A stretch of DNA of 64,000 bases from Aquilaria yunnanensis (GCA_039654915.1 CM077593.1:55620501-55684500); one strand, 5' to 3'; shown: positions 22,801 through 33,649, numbered from the stretch's first letter. Notes: generated by a model not told the origin, from the sequence alone. A program made the numbers and translations.

Positions 22801-25379
22801 TCAGCATCCAATAGGCGCTGGACTTCGGTTTTCACAAAGTTGCTTTTGTGGGCTGAGATGCTTCGTTTCTTTTGCCTGACAGGTTTTGCTTCCGGGCTTA
22901 CTTTGAGGCTGTGCTGTATTATGCCAGGGTTCACTCCTGGCATGTCTTTCGGCGAGTAGGCAAACAGATCTTTATTTTTTAGCAGAAAGGATACAAGATT
23001 TTCCTTATCACCTTTGGCCAAGCTCTTCCCTATTCGGGTAGATTGTCCTGGGACAAGATCTACTGCTTCCGTTTCTGCTTCTGGGGGATCTCCTTCTTTG
23101 CCTTTCTCCTGCGCCTTTGCCTCCACCGTTTGTGTAGAGCTGTTTGCCGGAGCCTTTCGTGTTTTTACAAACACCTTTCTTACCTCGGCTTGGTCGATGA
23201 AGACCTCTGCATCTCCATCCTTGGTGGCGAATGTGACAGTCAAGTACTTCACATCGGGGCGAATGTGCAGGTTCCCCTGAGTCTGCCTTCCAAGGATGGC
23301 GTTGTACGAAGACGGGACATCCATGATGATGAATCTTGTCATTGTGGACGCGTACAACTCAGCTGCTCCGTCTACCGAAGTGCCTTTCATCATCAAAGGG
23401 AGGTCGATCCATCCGAGGACGGGTAGTTCGGATGGCCCAACGCCGAAGGTGGGCGTGGTGACAGGTTTCAGCTCGCTGCTGGTGATGCCCAGGCTCGGCA
23501 GTAAGTGCGAGAATAGGACGTCAGCATTTGAGCCATCATCAAGCAACACTCTCTTGACGTCCCAGTTCCCTATTCTCGCCATTATCAGCAGCGGGTCGTC
23601 GTGGGGGAAGACGACAGTGGAGCCATCTTTGCGAGCCAATTTCTTTGATGGACTTTGATACTCCATAACAGCAATTTCTCTGGCCTTCCGCTTTCTTTCC
23701 GAGGATGGGAGCCCCGTGGTGATGGTTTGGATGACCCCTACTGGAGGTGGAAGGCGCCTTTTTGGACTTCTGTTTCTCCGCCTGTCGGAGTCATAGTCCT
23801 CGTTTTCGGCCCTCTCTTCCTCCTCTTTTCTGCCTTTAGGGGAGGGCATCCGCAGATACTTGCGAAGCTGGCCCTGTTTGATCAGCGACTCTATGTACTT
23901 CTTCAGCTGGAAGCAGTCTTCGGTGTCATGACCGTGGTCGCGATGAAACTGGCAGAACTTCTTGGCATTCTTCTTATTATCGGCGGCCATGGCCTTTGGC
24001 CGCCGAATCTGCGTCCCTTGCCTCTCCAGCGCCATGAGAATGTTGGTCCGTGTCGTGCTCAAGGGTGTGAAACTTTGAGGTTTCTTTCCTCGCATTCGCC
24101 GTGGTCGACCTGTGTGTTCAGAAAGATACCGAGCTTGCTGGCTGGACCCTTCGGCGCGGTGATGATCAGACTTCGGCCCCGCCATCCTCAATTCCTCGGC
24201 TGTCATGTGCTGCTCTGCCCTTCGGTAAAATTCTCCGAGGGTCTCCGGGGGGTCCTTTGAGAACTCGTAGAACAGCTGTGAGTCACGCCGAAGGCCCCGT
24301 GTCATAGCGAGGATGCGGATTTCGGGCCGGAAGTCCGGGACGCTGAGTGCTTCCCTGTTGAATCGTTCGACATAGTCTCGGATCGTCTCTCCGTTTCTCT
24401 GCTCTATGTCGAACATCTGTACAGGCATTTTGGCCGTCGGCCTGCTCCCAATGAACTGCTGGGTGAAGGCTGTGGACAACTCCTGAAACTCAGTGATAGT
24501 CCCTGGGGGCAACGAATTGTACCATGCTGTTGCTGGGCCCGTGAGGGTGACTTCAAAGCATTTGCACATAGTAGCGTCATCAGCTCCGTGCATTATCATG
24601 CTCCGCCTGTACTTCGTCAGATGGGCCTGTGGATCAGTCCGGCCATCATAGATCTCCAGCCTAGGCACTCTGAAGTCGCCTGGCATAGCTGCCTCAACGA
24701 CGGTGCGAATAAACGGGGAGCCATCTTCGCATAACGCCCCCGACAGCCTATCCCAAACGGGTTTTCTGGTCACTTGCTTTTCCACTCTGTCCAGCCGTGC
24801 CAATATCCTTTCCATAAGCGCAGTGGCGCTAGGACCATTTTCGCGGGAGGGTAATCGACGGCGCCTTTTCGGGGAGCGAGCTCGGCGCGGAGGGGTCAGG
24901 GCCCTCACCTCAGGCGACGAACTGCTTCGCTGTGAGACTCTCGGTCGCTTGGACCCGGTTTATCCCACAGGCCGTTTCCCGAGGGCTATATCTTCTGTGG
25001 ATGATTCTCCGCGAGGATCTCCACTTTCTGAACTGCGGTGTGTAGACTTGGGGCTTCTCTCCCGAGGGCGTGTTGATGAGGAGGGTTTCTGGGCCTGCGA
25101 CTGCTGTGGCCATCTTCGGTCGATCTGCTGAGTCATTTCAGCAACGACCGAGCGCTGAAAGTCCCTCAAGAAGCTCATGGTGATTACCAGAGGGCGGTCC
25201 TCCTCGGGCGTAGAAGTCTCTGGGAGTGTCTGCTCAGCAGCCGGTTGTATCTCAGGCGCGGACGAGGACCTTGGGAGTCCCTTGTCCTTAGAACGCCGAG
25301 TCTCAACGACGGCAATCTGCGAGCGGGTTCCCACAGACGGCGCCAAATGATGGCCCAGGGCCTCATCGTTGTGAGTCAT
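19881..25379 (-). pseudogene. Tat-A gag-pol, single nonsense codon in gag
   Basis: One frame of 1,832 codons from ATG 25379 (inside the LTR) to 19881, with one stop (TAA, 24960-24962; CAA in Tat-B) at codon 140. Domains, full-frame numbering: gag ~235-390; zinc knuckle C476-x2-H-x4-H-x4-C489 (CHHC rather than CCHC); protease around VLLDDGSNADVLF (~613-625); RT ~850-1030 with YVDD at 987-990; RT-linked RNase H ~1137-1250; second, Tat-hallmark RNase H ~1275-1400 (LHVDGASG, NNVAEYEAL, DSQLVV); integrase with H1485/H1492/C1523/C1526 finger and D1555, D1615, E1651 (35 residues between the last two). Everything after codon 140 is open, so the pol half looks fully functional. Gag would need readthrough or internal initiation. 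Confidence 0.93.
25330..25345 (-). promoter_or_regulatory. Tat-A primer-binding site
   Basis: Minus-strand TGGCGCCGTCTGTGGG, two bases inside the LTR end. This is the PBS form widely seen in Tat elements. It is translated as LAPSVG in the gag frame. Confidence 0.85.
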
Positions 25380-26213
25380 GATGACTGTTGAGGAGACTTC
25401 TAGGAGGAAGAACGCCTGGAAGGTGGATCGCCTCTAGGAGAGTACCTGGAAAACTGAGAAACAGGGTTAGGAGGCCCCCGGAGTGTTTTTCCGGGGGGGA
25501 GCCTCCGACGCCCAAGTCAGTGGTGGCCGGAAGAAGGAGAAAGTCACTAGCTCAAAGAGAAAGGCAGAAAAGTCTCGCCTGGTCTTTTCTCAGAGTATGG
25601 GAGCTGTATCTCCGGCCTGCCAACCTCCTGTCAAGTATTTATTTCCTGTATATATAGGAATACCTAGCCCGTTCAGATCATGACACGTGTGCGGTCGGAT
25701 GCTCCTGAACGTCTGGGCGTAGGGGACAGATAGTTGGTAGCTAGATGGCCTCGAGCCTTGTGCTGAGACGGGCCATGATATGATTCTGATGGCGTCTGCG
25801 CGTCAGGGCGACCTTTTACGTCTGTGGTGGGACGTGTCAGAGGCTTCCTTAAATGCTTCCTTAAATGCGCCTGCCGTACTCCCGGGGTCCCTGGGCGAGG
25901 TCGTCCTCTAGTTCGGACAGAGCCTCTTCGGGAAGCCTACCCTCAGTTCGGGGGTTCCCAGTTCCAGGGGGTTCCGCCTTCGGGGATATCATGTTCGGGC
26001 AGCAATGTCTGGTGCCACTTTTCCGAAGGCGCGTTGTTCACAACCTTGGGGGGCGAATGGAGTCCTCAAGTTTTACTGGCGTGCCGAGGCTCGGAGCTCT
26101 CAGGCTATCTCCCGAGGTGCATGATTCCACCTATTCCCGGGAAGCGCCAGTTCTTCCGGCCGTTGTTGTGGCAGGGTATTCGGCCAGATTGAGGCGACAG
26201 CCTTTGGCTATCA
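25348..26213 (-). repeat. Tat-A 5' LTR
   Basis: 866 bp, near-identical to the 3' LTR. In element orientation the core promoter reads G-box CACGTG (25684-25689) followed ~28 bp later by TATATATA (25649-25656). The first gag-frame ATG lies at 25379, inside U5. Confidence 0.95.
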
Positions 26214-27041
26214 GCTCCGATGAGTTGATATATGATATCAATGTCGTCAGTTTAAGTTGGTCTACTCGGTAATCAAGAAACCAAAGATTAGGCTATACGA
26301 GAGTGACACATTCCATGTCTCGTGCTTAGTCTTGATATCTTGGACAAAGGGACAATGGCATATATCAGTGATGATCATAAAGGTTTAGTCGATTCACCGA
26401 CAATCTTGTCACTTGGGTAGCAATGATGTGTTGCTAGACACCGCTCATTGCTTATGATCATAAATGTGATTTATGATCATTGCCAACATGGCAAGAGCCT
26501 ATTGGGTCGCACACATAGAGCTATTTGGAGTGCATGGGCTAATTATTTGGGTTATAGTTTCACTTTAATTTTGTATTAATAATGGGCCAAGGAGTTGAGC
26601 CATTATTAAGCCCGAAATTAAATCCTAATTGGATTAGGGTTTTGAAACCCATTAGGCCTGGAAGTTGAGTCTCACTATAAATACAACTTTTAAGTGAGAA
26701 ATTCGTAGGTCTCCTTGCCCTAGCCTCCCAAAAGGACAGCCGCACTCTTCTCTTGCAATTCCTTGGAGGACGCAAGCTAGCACTGCGAGCGCAAGAGAAA
26801 CGCATCTGCCGGGATGTGGTGGAAGTGTGGTGATCCCGAGAGGCTTGTGTGGATACCATAGAGAGCCTGAACACGTCAACTGTTCAGGTTTTGTGATTCG
26901 ACTCTACAGTTGAGTGAGAGATCTCAACCGAAAATTAGGTATGAAATTTTCGAACACCCGGTTTACCCTGTTTCACTTGGATCCTGGAGGGTTTCGGTTA
27001 AATTCCGCTGCGCTGTTTGGCTCCCGAAACCCAACAGAACG

Positions 27042-27529
27042 GTGGTGTTCCAGGCACCCAAAATGGTTTAAAAATCAACTCCCCTTCCATGGCTTCTCCA
27101 ACAAGATTAACTTTGCCAAAAGAACCGCACCTCCGAATAATACCACTAACTTAGGCAACTTTATCTCCCACTTTGGTTTATTCTCCCTTAGGTTGAAAAG
27201 AATCACTTTGAGCTTTAAAATAAATCCTATCATCTCGGGATACAGAATGACCAGTTTGCCCTTTGGTGTCACTTAGGTGCCAAATAACCTAGGAACCATC
27301 GAACCCTTAAACAACTTGCTTGACATGCTAAATTAAACAAATTGAAGCCTTAAGCTAGGGATCTCTTACCTTGTAATCAAGTCTTAGCTGACTGTCATCA
27401 GTTTGATGCTGGAGGGCTGTAACATTATGGGCTAAAACTGGCACCACATGCTTGATATTTATGCCTCAGCTCTAGGTTGCTCAAGTTTGGGTTTATAGCA
27501 TCCTTTGCAGATGCCACACTGTATGCCTT
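27042..27529. other. Non-coding repeat-like sequence
   Basis: Continues the repeat debris that surrounds solo LTR copy B. It holds the GGGCTGTAACA end motif at 27414-27424. No gene is recognised. Confidence 0.3.
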
Positions 27530-28439
27530 TAACCAAGGAGAAGTTATTGTCTTCATACCTAATTACATTGTTGATATACTAATTACAATAACATCCAACT
27601 TGGCCATTGCAAATTTGCTTTAGTGTCTAAAATTAGACTTTGTAGTTAAGGACCCAGGGCAACTTCATTATTTCGTCAACATTAAAGCCATGCCCACCTC
27701 ACACAGAGTCTTTCTATCCAAGAAAAAGTATATCCTTGAACCCTTAAGGAAAACAAATATGTCAGCAGCTAAGCCTGTTGCCACTCAATTTTCTACCATT
27801 GAAAAATTATCAAAAGAAGTAGGGATGCCTTTGGAAGTTCTATGTGTTTGTAGGAGCATTGTAGGAGTGCTGCTATATGTCACTATCACCCAACTAGACA
27901 TTGCTTTTGCAATGAACAAAGTGTGCTAGTTTATACAAGTGCAAATATCAGAACATTGGTTTACAGTCAAACACATCCTTTGTTATCTAAAACATTTAGT
28001 TTCAATGGCACTTCATCTGCACAAGTCCTCGTCTTGTGAACTTAATGACTTTTTAGATGTGGTCTAGGTAGGGTGTCCAAATGATTGATTTGACACCAGG
28101 AGATATGTAATCTTTTTTTGTTTGAATATAGTGTCACGGAGCTCCCACAAGCAAGCAATAATTTCTTTGCCTAGCACAGAAGCTAAATATTGTTCACATG
28201 CCAATGCCATAGCTGATGTAACATGGATATAGTCATTACTCTCTAAACTTCATATATATCTCAGCTGACCACCTATTCTTTGGTGTGGCAATTTGGGAGC
28301 CATGTATTTGACTGAAAAATCCTGTGACTCATGCCTGCACAAAGCGCATCAAAGTTGACAATCATTTCATTCGTGACAAGGTTGCTCGTTGAAATCTTGA
28401 TGTACGGTTTATGTCTACTAATGACCAAACCTCAACAAA
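27530..28439 (+). pseudogene. Copia reverse transcriptase/RNase H relic
   Basis: Plus-strand fragments of a Ty1/Copia polyprotein C-terminus in order: a YVDD-box remnant (YIVDILITITSN), KDPGQLHYFVNIKAMPTS, FLSKKKYILEPLRKTNMSAAKP, SIVGVLLYVTITQLDIAFAMNKVC, a remnant of the KHILCYLKH segment, STEAKYCSHANAIAD, and VDNHFIRDKVARRNLDVRF. Stops and frameshifts interrupt it at many points. Homology ends at 28439 where an LTR-like insertion starts. A short LTR with a purine run before it resumes at 29557. The wording fits the Ale/Retrofit-type Copia group, but the lineage is not certain. Confidence 0.8.
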
Positions 28440-29522
28440 TGATGCGACCCGGGGGTGCGGAGCCAGCATCTGATGCGGTCCGGTTAGGCGGAGCCAGCAT
28501 CTCCACTGTGTGCAGCGGTGTGGGCAGCAGGGGGTCCTGGAGGTACAAGGAGGTACCCTAAGAGGGTCACCTTCAGTGGTGGCCGGCAGCTTCCTAGTAC
28601 TGTGGCTGGTGAGGACGGGAAAGACTTCCGGTGTGGGAGAGAACCCGGAACGGAGATCCTTCAGGGAGACCTGGCTGAAACACTCAGAAAATAGGGGTTA
28701 GGAGGCCCCCGGGATGGTTTTCCGGGGGGGAACCTCCGACGCCCAAGTCAGTGCTTTTAGAGAGAAGGAGACATAGTAATAAGCACGAGGGACTCTTGCC
28801 TAGCGTGTCTTTCTGAGGGTTGAAGGGAGAGTATTCAGGCGGAGGGAGGAGAGCGTCCTCCGTTTTCCGGCCTCTCTGTCCTCTTTTTCCCTCTCTATCT
28901 TTCTCTAGGGGAGCCCCTCGGGCAGAGAACCCATGCTTGTGGCCATTTCCTTGGTCTATAAGGGAGAGGGTGATCCCTTCAGATTGCGACACGTGTATGG
29001 TCGGATGGCGTTTGTATTTTTGGGCGTGGAGGCCCCTAGCCATCTACAGGCTCCTCGGGGCACGAGCCATAGTAGGTGTAGCCCTGTGTGACAAGACGTG
29101 TGCTGCAATGCCGTGTTAGAGCGTGTCTGGGGGTTGCGTGTCGGAGATGTATATGAGCGGAGTGTCAGAGACTCCTTGATGGCTCTTGCCGTACAGCTGA
29201 GGTCCCTTTGGTTGATGTCTCACTTCGGGGTGAGAGGCCTTTTCCTGGAGTCGGGCTGGAACTTCGGTGTCTACGTCTTCAGGGGGCTTTTTCTCGCAGG
29301 GGGTGGTTGGTCTTTCTCCCCCGAAGCTGGTTCGGTCGCCCTCCTGAAGGGGGCGCTATACTGGCTCCCGAAGTCAGAATTTGGTGAGCTACCGAGGTCG
29401 TGCGCCTCAGGTGTATGACTTCCTTTACTCTGGAGTCCTTTCCGAGGTCGTATGCCTCAGGTGTCTGGCTCCCTCATTCCCGTGGTCGGTAAGTGGTCAG
29501 GGCGATAGCACTTTGGCTATCA
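28440..29522 (-). mobile_element. Tat-related solo LTR remnant (~1.08 kb)
   Basis: From TGATGCGACCC to GGCTATCA. It shares with the Tat LTRs the CCCCCGGGATGG...CCGGGGG hairpin, the CCGACGCCCAAGTCAGTG block, GACACGTGT followed by GGTCGGATG, and the GATAGCACTTTGGCTATCA terminus. Flanks (ACAAA and ACGTG) do not match, so no target duplication supports the ends. The left portion may belong to a different sequence. Confidence 0.6.
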
Positions 29523-29593
29523 ACGTGGTTTCAAGACCATTGAGAATGAGGGGGTGTGTTATGATATGCTAAGTTGTCGCCTAAGTTAGCTAT

Positions 29594-30460
29594 TGATGGC
29601 CTAAGGCCTCATCGTTGTGAGTCATGATGACTGTTGAGGAGACTTCTAGGAGGAAGAACGCCTGGAAGGTGGATCGCCCCAAGGAGAGTACCTGAAAAGC
29701 TGGTAAACAGGGTTAGGAGGCCCCCGGAGTGTTTTTCCGGGGGGGGAGCCTCCGACGCCCAAGTCAGCGGTGGCCGGAAGAAGGAGAAAGTCACTAGCTC
29801 AAAGAGAAAGGAAGAAAAGTCTCGCCTGGTATTTTCTCAGGGTGTGGGAGCTGTATATCCGGCCTGCCAACCTCCTGTCAAGTATTTATTTCCTGTATAT
29901 ATAGGAATACCTAGCCCGTTCAGATCATGACACGTGTGCGGTCGGATGCTCCTGAACGTCTGGGCGTAGGGGACAGATAGTTGGTAACTAGATGGCCTCG
30001 AGCCTTGTGCTGAGACGGGCCATGATATGATTCTGATGGCGTCTGCGCGTCAGGGCGACTTTTTACGTCTGTGGTGGGACGTGTCAGAGGCTTCCTTAAA
30101 TGCTTCCTTAAATGCGCCTGCCGTACTCCCGAGGTCCCTGGGCGAGGTCGTCCTCTGGTTCGGACAGAGCCTCTTCGGGAAGCCTACCCTCAGTTCGGGG
30201 GTTCCCAGTTCCAGGGGGTTCCGCCTTCGGGGATATCATATTCGGGCAGCAATGTCTGGTGCCACTTTTCCGAAGGCGCGTTGTTCACAACCTTGGGGGG
30301 CGAATGGAGTCCTCAAGTTTTACTGGCGTGCCGAGGCTCGGAGCTCTCAGGCTATCTCCCGAGGTGCATGATTCCACCTATTCCCGGGAAGCGCCAGTTC
30401 TTCTGGCCGTTGTTGTGGCAGGGTATTCGGCCAGATTGAGGCGACAGCCTTTGGCTATCA
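29594..30460 (-). repeat. Tat-B 3' LTR
   Basis: 867 bp starting TGATGGCCTAAGG and ending GGCTATCA on the plus strand. The polypurine tract abuts at 30461-30477. Confidence 0.95.
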
Positions 30461-30477
30461 CATGCCCCCCTCTGGAA
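30461..30477 (-). promoter_or_regulatory. Tat-B polypurine tract
   Basis: CCAGAGGGGGGCATG on the minus strand abutting the LTR start. Confidence 0.8.
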
Positions 30478-30794
30478 AGCCGAAGTGAAGACTTCGGTTT
30501 GCATCTCTTTCCGAGGTTGTCGTTGGGAGTCTTGTTGGGAAGCATAACCTGTTCCGAGGTCGCACCTTTTGCCCGAGGGTCTGGGCTGTTCGGCCTTGGC
30601 CTATTCTTTGGTGTCTCCGAGGCAAAGCCTGTACCGAAGATACACCTCTTGCCCAAAAGTCATGGGCTGTTCAGCCATAGCCTGTCTCTTGGTGTCCTCG
30701 AGGTGGCCTGCTTTTTATTTCTGCAGGTCTGATGGCCAAGCGTGTCAGACTGAACGGAGAGTCTCCATTTCTCAGGGATGTCAAACGACGTGTC

Positions 30795-31013
30795 CCAATC
30801 AGGAGGCGTGTCCCGGTTTTCCAGGCACGTTTGGGGAGGCACGTCCCCCATTTCTGCGCAGCGGTTGACACGTGGCTTCTTGCCATTGGAGGAGAGGCGC
30901 GTCATTTACAGAGGGCGCGCCTTTTCGGGTGCAGCGGGCAGTTACGGCGACGGTTCGCCTCCAATGGGCACTTATGATGTTCTTTCGGTTACCCACCTTT
31001 GGCCTATAAATAG
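30795..31013 (+). promoter_or_regulatory. Promoter of the convergent extra gene, Tat-B
   Basis: CCAAT at 30795-30799, G-box/ABRE ACACGTGGC at 30868-30876 and TATAAATAG at 31005-31013, with the ATG at 31300. Spacing is identical to Tat-A. Confidence 0.6.
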
Positions 31014-31299
31014 CCCATTCCATCATAAGCCCCACTTACTGTTTTTCTGCTCTTTTTCTGCTCTGCCCTCTGTTCTTGCGTTTTATCTTGCTTTCTGTGG
31101 CGGAGCTTCTTTAATCAGAGCTTTTTCCTACCAACTTTCACGACGGCGTCCTCAGGCAAATCTTTTGGTGGGTTTTGATTTCCAGAGTACTTGATTCCTC
31201 TGTTTTTCTGAGTTTTTCTGGAAAACTGTTGTTTTTTCCAAACTCGTCTTCTGAGTTTTTTCTGGAAACTATTTTCTTTTCCATCTCAAACTCTTTTTC

Positions 31300-33649
31300 A
31301 TGTCTGCGATGCCTGTTCCCGAGAGCTGGAAACCTCTTCTGGCCCATCCTTGCTGTACCACCCCCGAAAAACTAGAGAGGTGGAAGAAAAAATTCTTTCT
31401 TCCGTCTTACGCTGTGACCAGACTGCCTCGTTCTAGCCATTTTGCTTTTTCAAACCGTGGCGACGAGGTTACCGTCTTCCGAGCCCAACTGAAGGCCGGT
31501 CTTCGGTATCCTCCCCCGAAGGTGGTTTGCGAGTTCTGCCAATTCCATGGCATTGCTGTGAACCAGCTTCCCCCGAACGCGTACTGCTATTTTAACGCCT
31601 ACCTCTGCATGTGTGGCGTGTTCGGGATAGAGCCCCACTTCATCATTTTCATGCAGTACTACAAGCTCTATGTGGTCCCGAAGGGTGGCTTCTATTTCCT
31701 GCTGCCTCGGGGATCCGGGAGCAAAAAATTTACCTTCACCTTCGACACGAAGGATAGCTGGCGAGGGTGGCAGCCTAAGTTCTTTTTCCTCAAGGTGGAT
31801 AAGAACTGGTCTGATGCCCCGACCAGATGGGCTCAGGGAGTGCTGAACGCAGACGTCGTTGATCCGAGGATGCTGCTGACCCCACCGTTGGCTTCCGTGT
31901 TCGCGGATTTCGACGCCCGCATTCGGGCAGTCGCTGACTGGGCTCCCGAGGTCTCTCCTCGTGCTCTTTACCCCTTTCCTATCAACTGGAGGTTGATGAC
32001 CGAAGAAGTTCTTCGGGAGCTGAAAGTGGTTAAGGAGCACGTGACTGACCTCAATATGCCCGCTCCCGCCATCACCGGGAAAGACTCCTGGCTAGTCAAG
32101 CTCCTTAAGGGGGAGACTTCTTTCGAAACTTTTGCCGAAAGTGAGTAATCTTCCATCCCTTTATACTTTTTCCTCGGACTTACCGCTGATATTTCTTCTC
32201 TTTTTCAGAGATGGGTGATGGGGCTGCCGCTTATTACAAGGCCCTCTTTTCTGGCCAAGTGGAGAAGGGGGAGCAGACAAAGAAGGCGGCTTCCCGAAGA
32301 AGGAAGACGACAGGGGCGGGACCCTCGGCGAAGCGAGCTAGGAAGGCTCTCCAGCCTTCTCAGCCAGAGCTTTTGGAAGAAGAAGCTGGCGAAGACGCTG
32401 GTCTTGTTGAAATTCCACCGGCCGAGGTCCCCGCTACTTCCGCCGAGGTGCCTCCTCTCGACCTCGAGGCCCCCAGAAACACTGTAGTGGTAGAAGTACC
32501 CACCGCCGAGGAGCGGTACCGGCAGAAGGGTAAGGGTCTTTCTTCCGAGGGGCCCGAGGATCCCGAGGACACTGTCTCCGAGGTTCCTCCAGGTATGCCT
32601 TTAGGCGAAGTTCAGCTCCTTTTCCTTTCGCGAATTTTTCTTCTGCTCCTAACTTCCTTCTCACTTTCAGGGGAGCCTCTTACTGCTGGCTGGAGGGCCA
32701 TTCATGAGAGGAAACGGGCCCTGCGCGATGCCACAATCCCTGAGGGGAAGATCCCCTTGGAGCCCTTTTGGTCAATCACGGAGGATATGAATTTGTTCTC
32801 CGACGATTGTCCGAAGATGACAAAAGAGATTTGGAAGGGGATGACCACTGACGCCTCCTTCCGGGCCATTACGGCGGCTCACCCGGGGGATAATACCCTC
32901 GCCGCAAAAGTGACCGAGCATGCTGCTCAGGTATAGTCTTTACACTTTTTTCCTCAATTTTCTAAGTGTTTAGACTTGTACTAACCTGGACTTTTGCCTT
33001 GCCGTAGCTGCTGGAGTACGCTGGTTATCTCCGAGTTCGGGTGGCCAGACAGGCTGCCTCCAAGGATGCGACTTCGCGGGAACTCAGTGAAGCGAAGGCT
33101 TCGCTTGCGAAGGTGATCGCCAGCAACCAGCAGCTGACAGCGGATTGTTCTCAGCAACTTGCTGCCGTTCGGGAGGAGTTCTCAAAGAAAAGAGAAGAAC
33201 TTGAAAAGGACTCCTCCCGGAAGATTGCCGACCTCGGCGACCAAGTAAAGGGGCTGCTCGCCGCCAACGAAGATCTTGTCAAGGACAAGGCTGTTTCCGA
33301 CAGTCTTGCGTCGAGGTTGACGGACGAGAACAATGCTCTTCAAGCCGAGGTCGAGGCTCTGAAGAAGGAGTCCGGAGAGACGCTGGGGATAAGCGAGCTC
33401 GAAGAGGAGGTTGCTGAGCTGAGGGACGAGGTCAATGTCCTTGGCGTTCAAAAACGTACTTCTGATGACATGGCCAAGGTCGCCTTTCAGGACGGCTTCT
33501 GCCTCGCTCGGCACCAGGTGCTGCAGAGGTTCCCAGATTTGGACCTCTCTTTTCTGGAGGGCCTAAATATTCCTGAGGGACCTCGGTGGCAGTGGTCCAA
33601 GGTCGAGCATCTGAAGCTTCCTGGTCTTCGTCCGCCCGGCTCTCCCTAG
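31300..33649 (+). CDS. Convergent four-exon extra gene of Tat-B (PF04195-like plus coiled coil, 708 aa)
   Basis: Exons 31300-32140, 32209-32592, 32671-32930 and 33008-33649 total 2,127 nt and keep frame across all three GT-AG introns (68, 78 and 77 bp). Residues ~58-172 resemble the 'putative gypsy-type transposon' family PF04195 (AQLKAGLRYPPP, GIAVNQLPPNAY, FIIFMQYYKLYVVPKGG). Residues 281-408 are basic then acidic/proline-rich (KKAASRRRK could be a nuclear signal). Residues ~507-640 form a heptad-rich coiled coil. It runs opposite to gag-pol, between pol and the 3' LTR, with its own promoter. Extra ORFs at this place, sometimes antisense, are known in Tat elements; their biochemical role is not established. 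A role in RNA or chromatin handling would be speculation. Splicing is predicted, not shown. Confidence 0.82.

Larger units (their letters stand above)
15090..26213 (-). mobile_element. Tat-A: complete Tat-lineage Ty3/Gypsy retrotransposon (11.1 kb)
   Basis: Full-length minus-oriented element bounded by GCTCC duplications (15085-15089 and 26214-26218). The LTRs, 867 and 866 bp, differ visibly only by one G in a G-run, so insertion is very recent. Order along the element's sense strand: 5' LTR, PBS, gag-pol, convergent extra gene (opposite strand), polypurine tract, 3' LTR. gag carries one nonsense codon and the extra gene a 23-bp deletion, but pol is uninterrupted. It sits inside solo LTR copy B. 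Confidence 0.95.
14500..27036 (+). mobile_element. Solo LTR, copy B, split by the Tat-A insertion (TSD GAACG)
   Basis: Starts TGTTAGTGTTGTGC at 14500 and ends GAAACCCAACA at 27036, flanked by the duplication GAACG (14495-14499 and 27037-27041). Removing Tat-A and one copy of its target duplication leaves ~1,408 bp, matching copy A (1,414 bp) in reverse orientation. The TATA-like box is at 26676-26684. This proves the order: solo LTR first, Tat-A later. Confidence 0.85.

Noticed and set aside
20288..24307. Many plus-strand ORFs opposite gag-pol (also 34824-38843 and 50189-53919)
   Set aside because: They are shadow frames of the conserved polyprotein with no recognisable domain, promoter or splice structure, and they vary when gag-pol changes.
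28331..29572. Small plus-strand ORFs between the Copia relic and Tat-B as host exons
   Set aside because: The interval is a Tat-related LTR remnant with the family's hairpin and terminal motif, and no exon-like conservation is visible.
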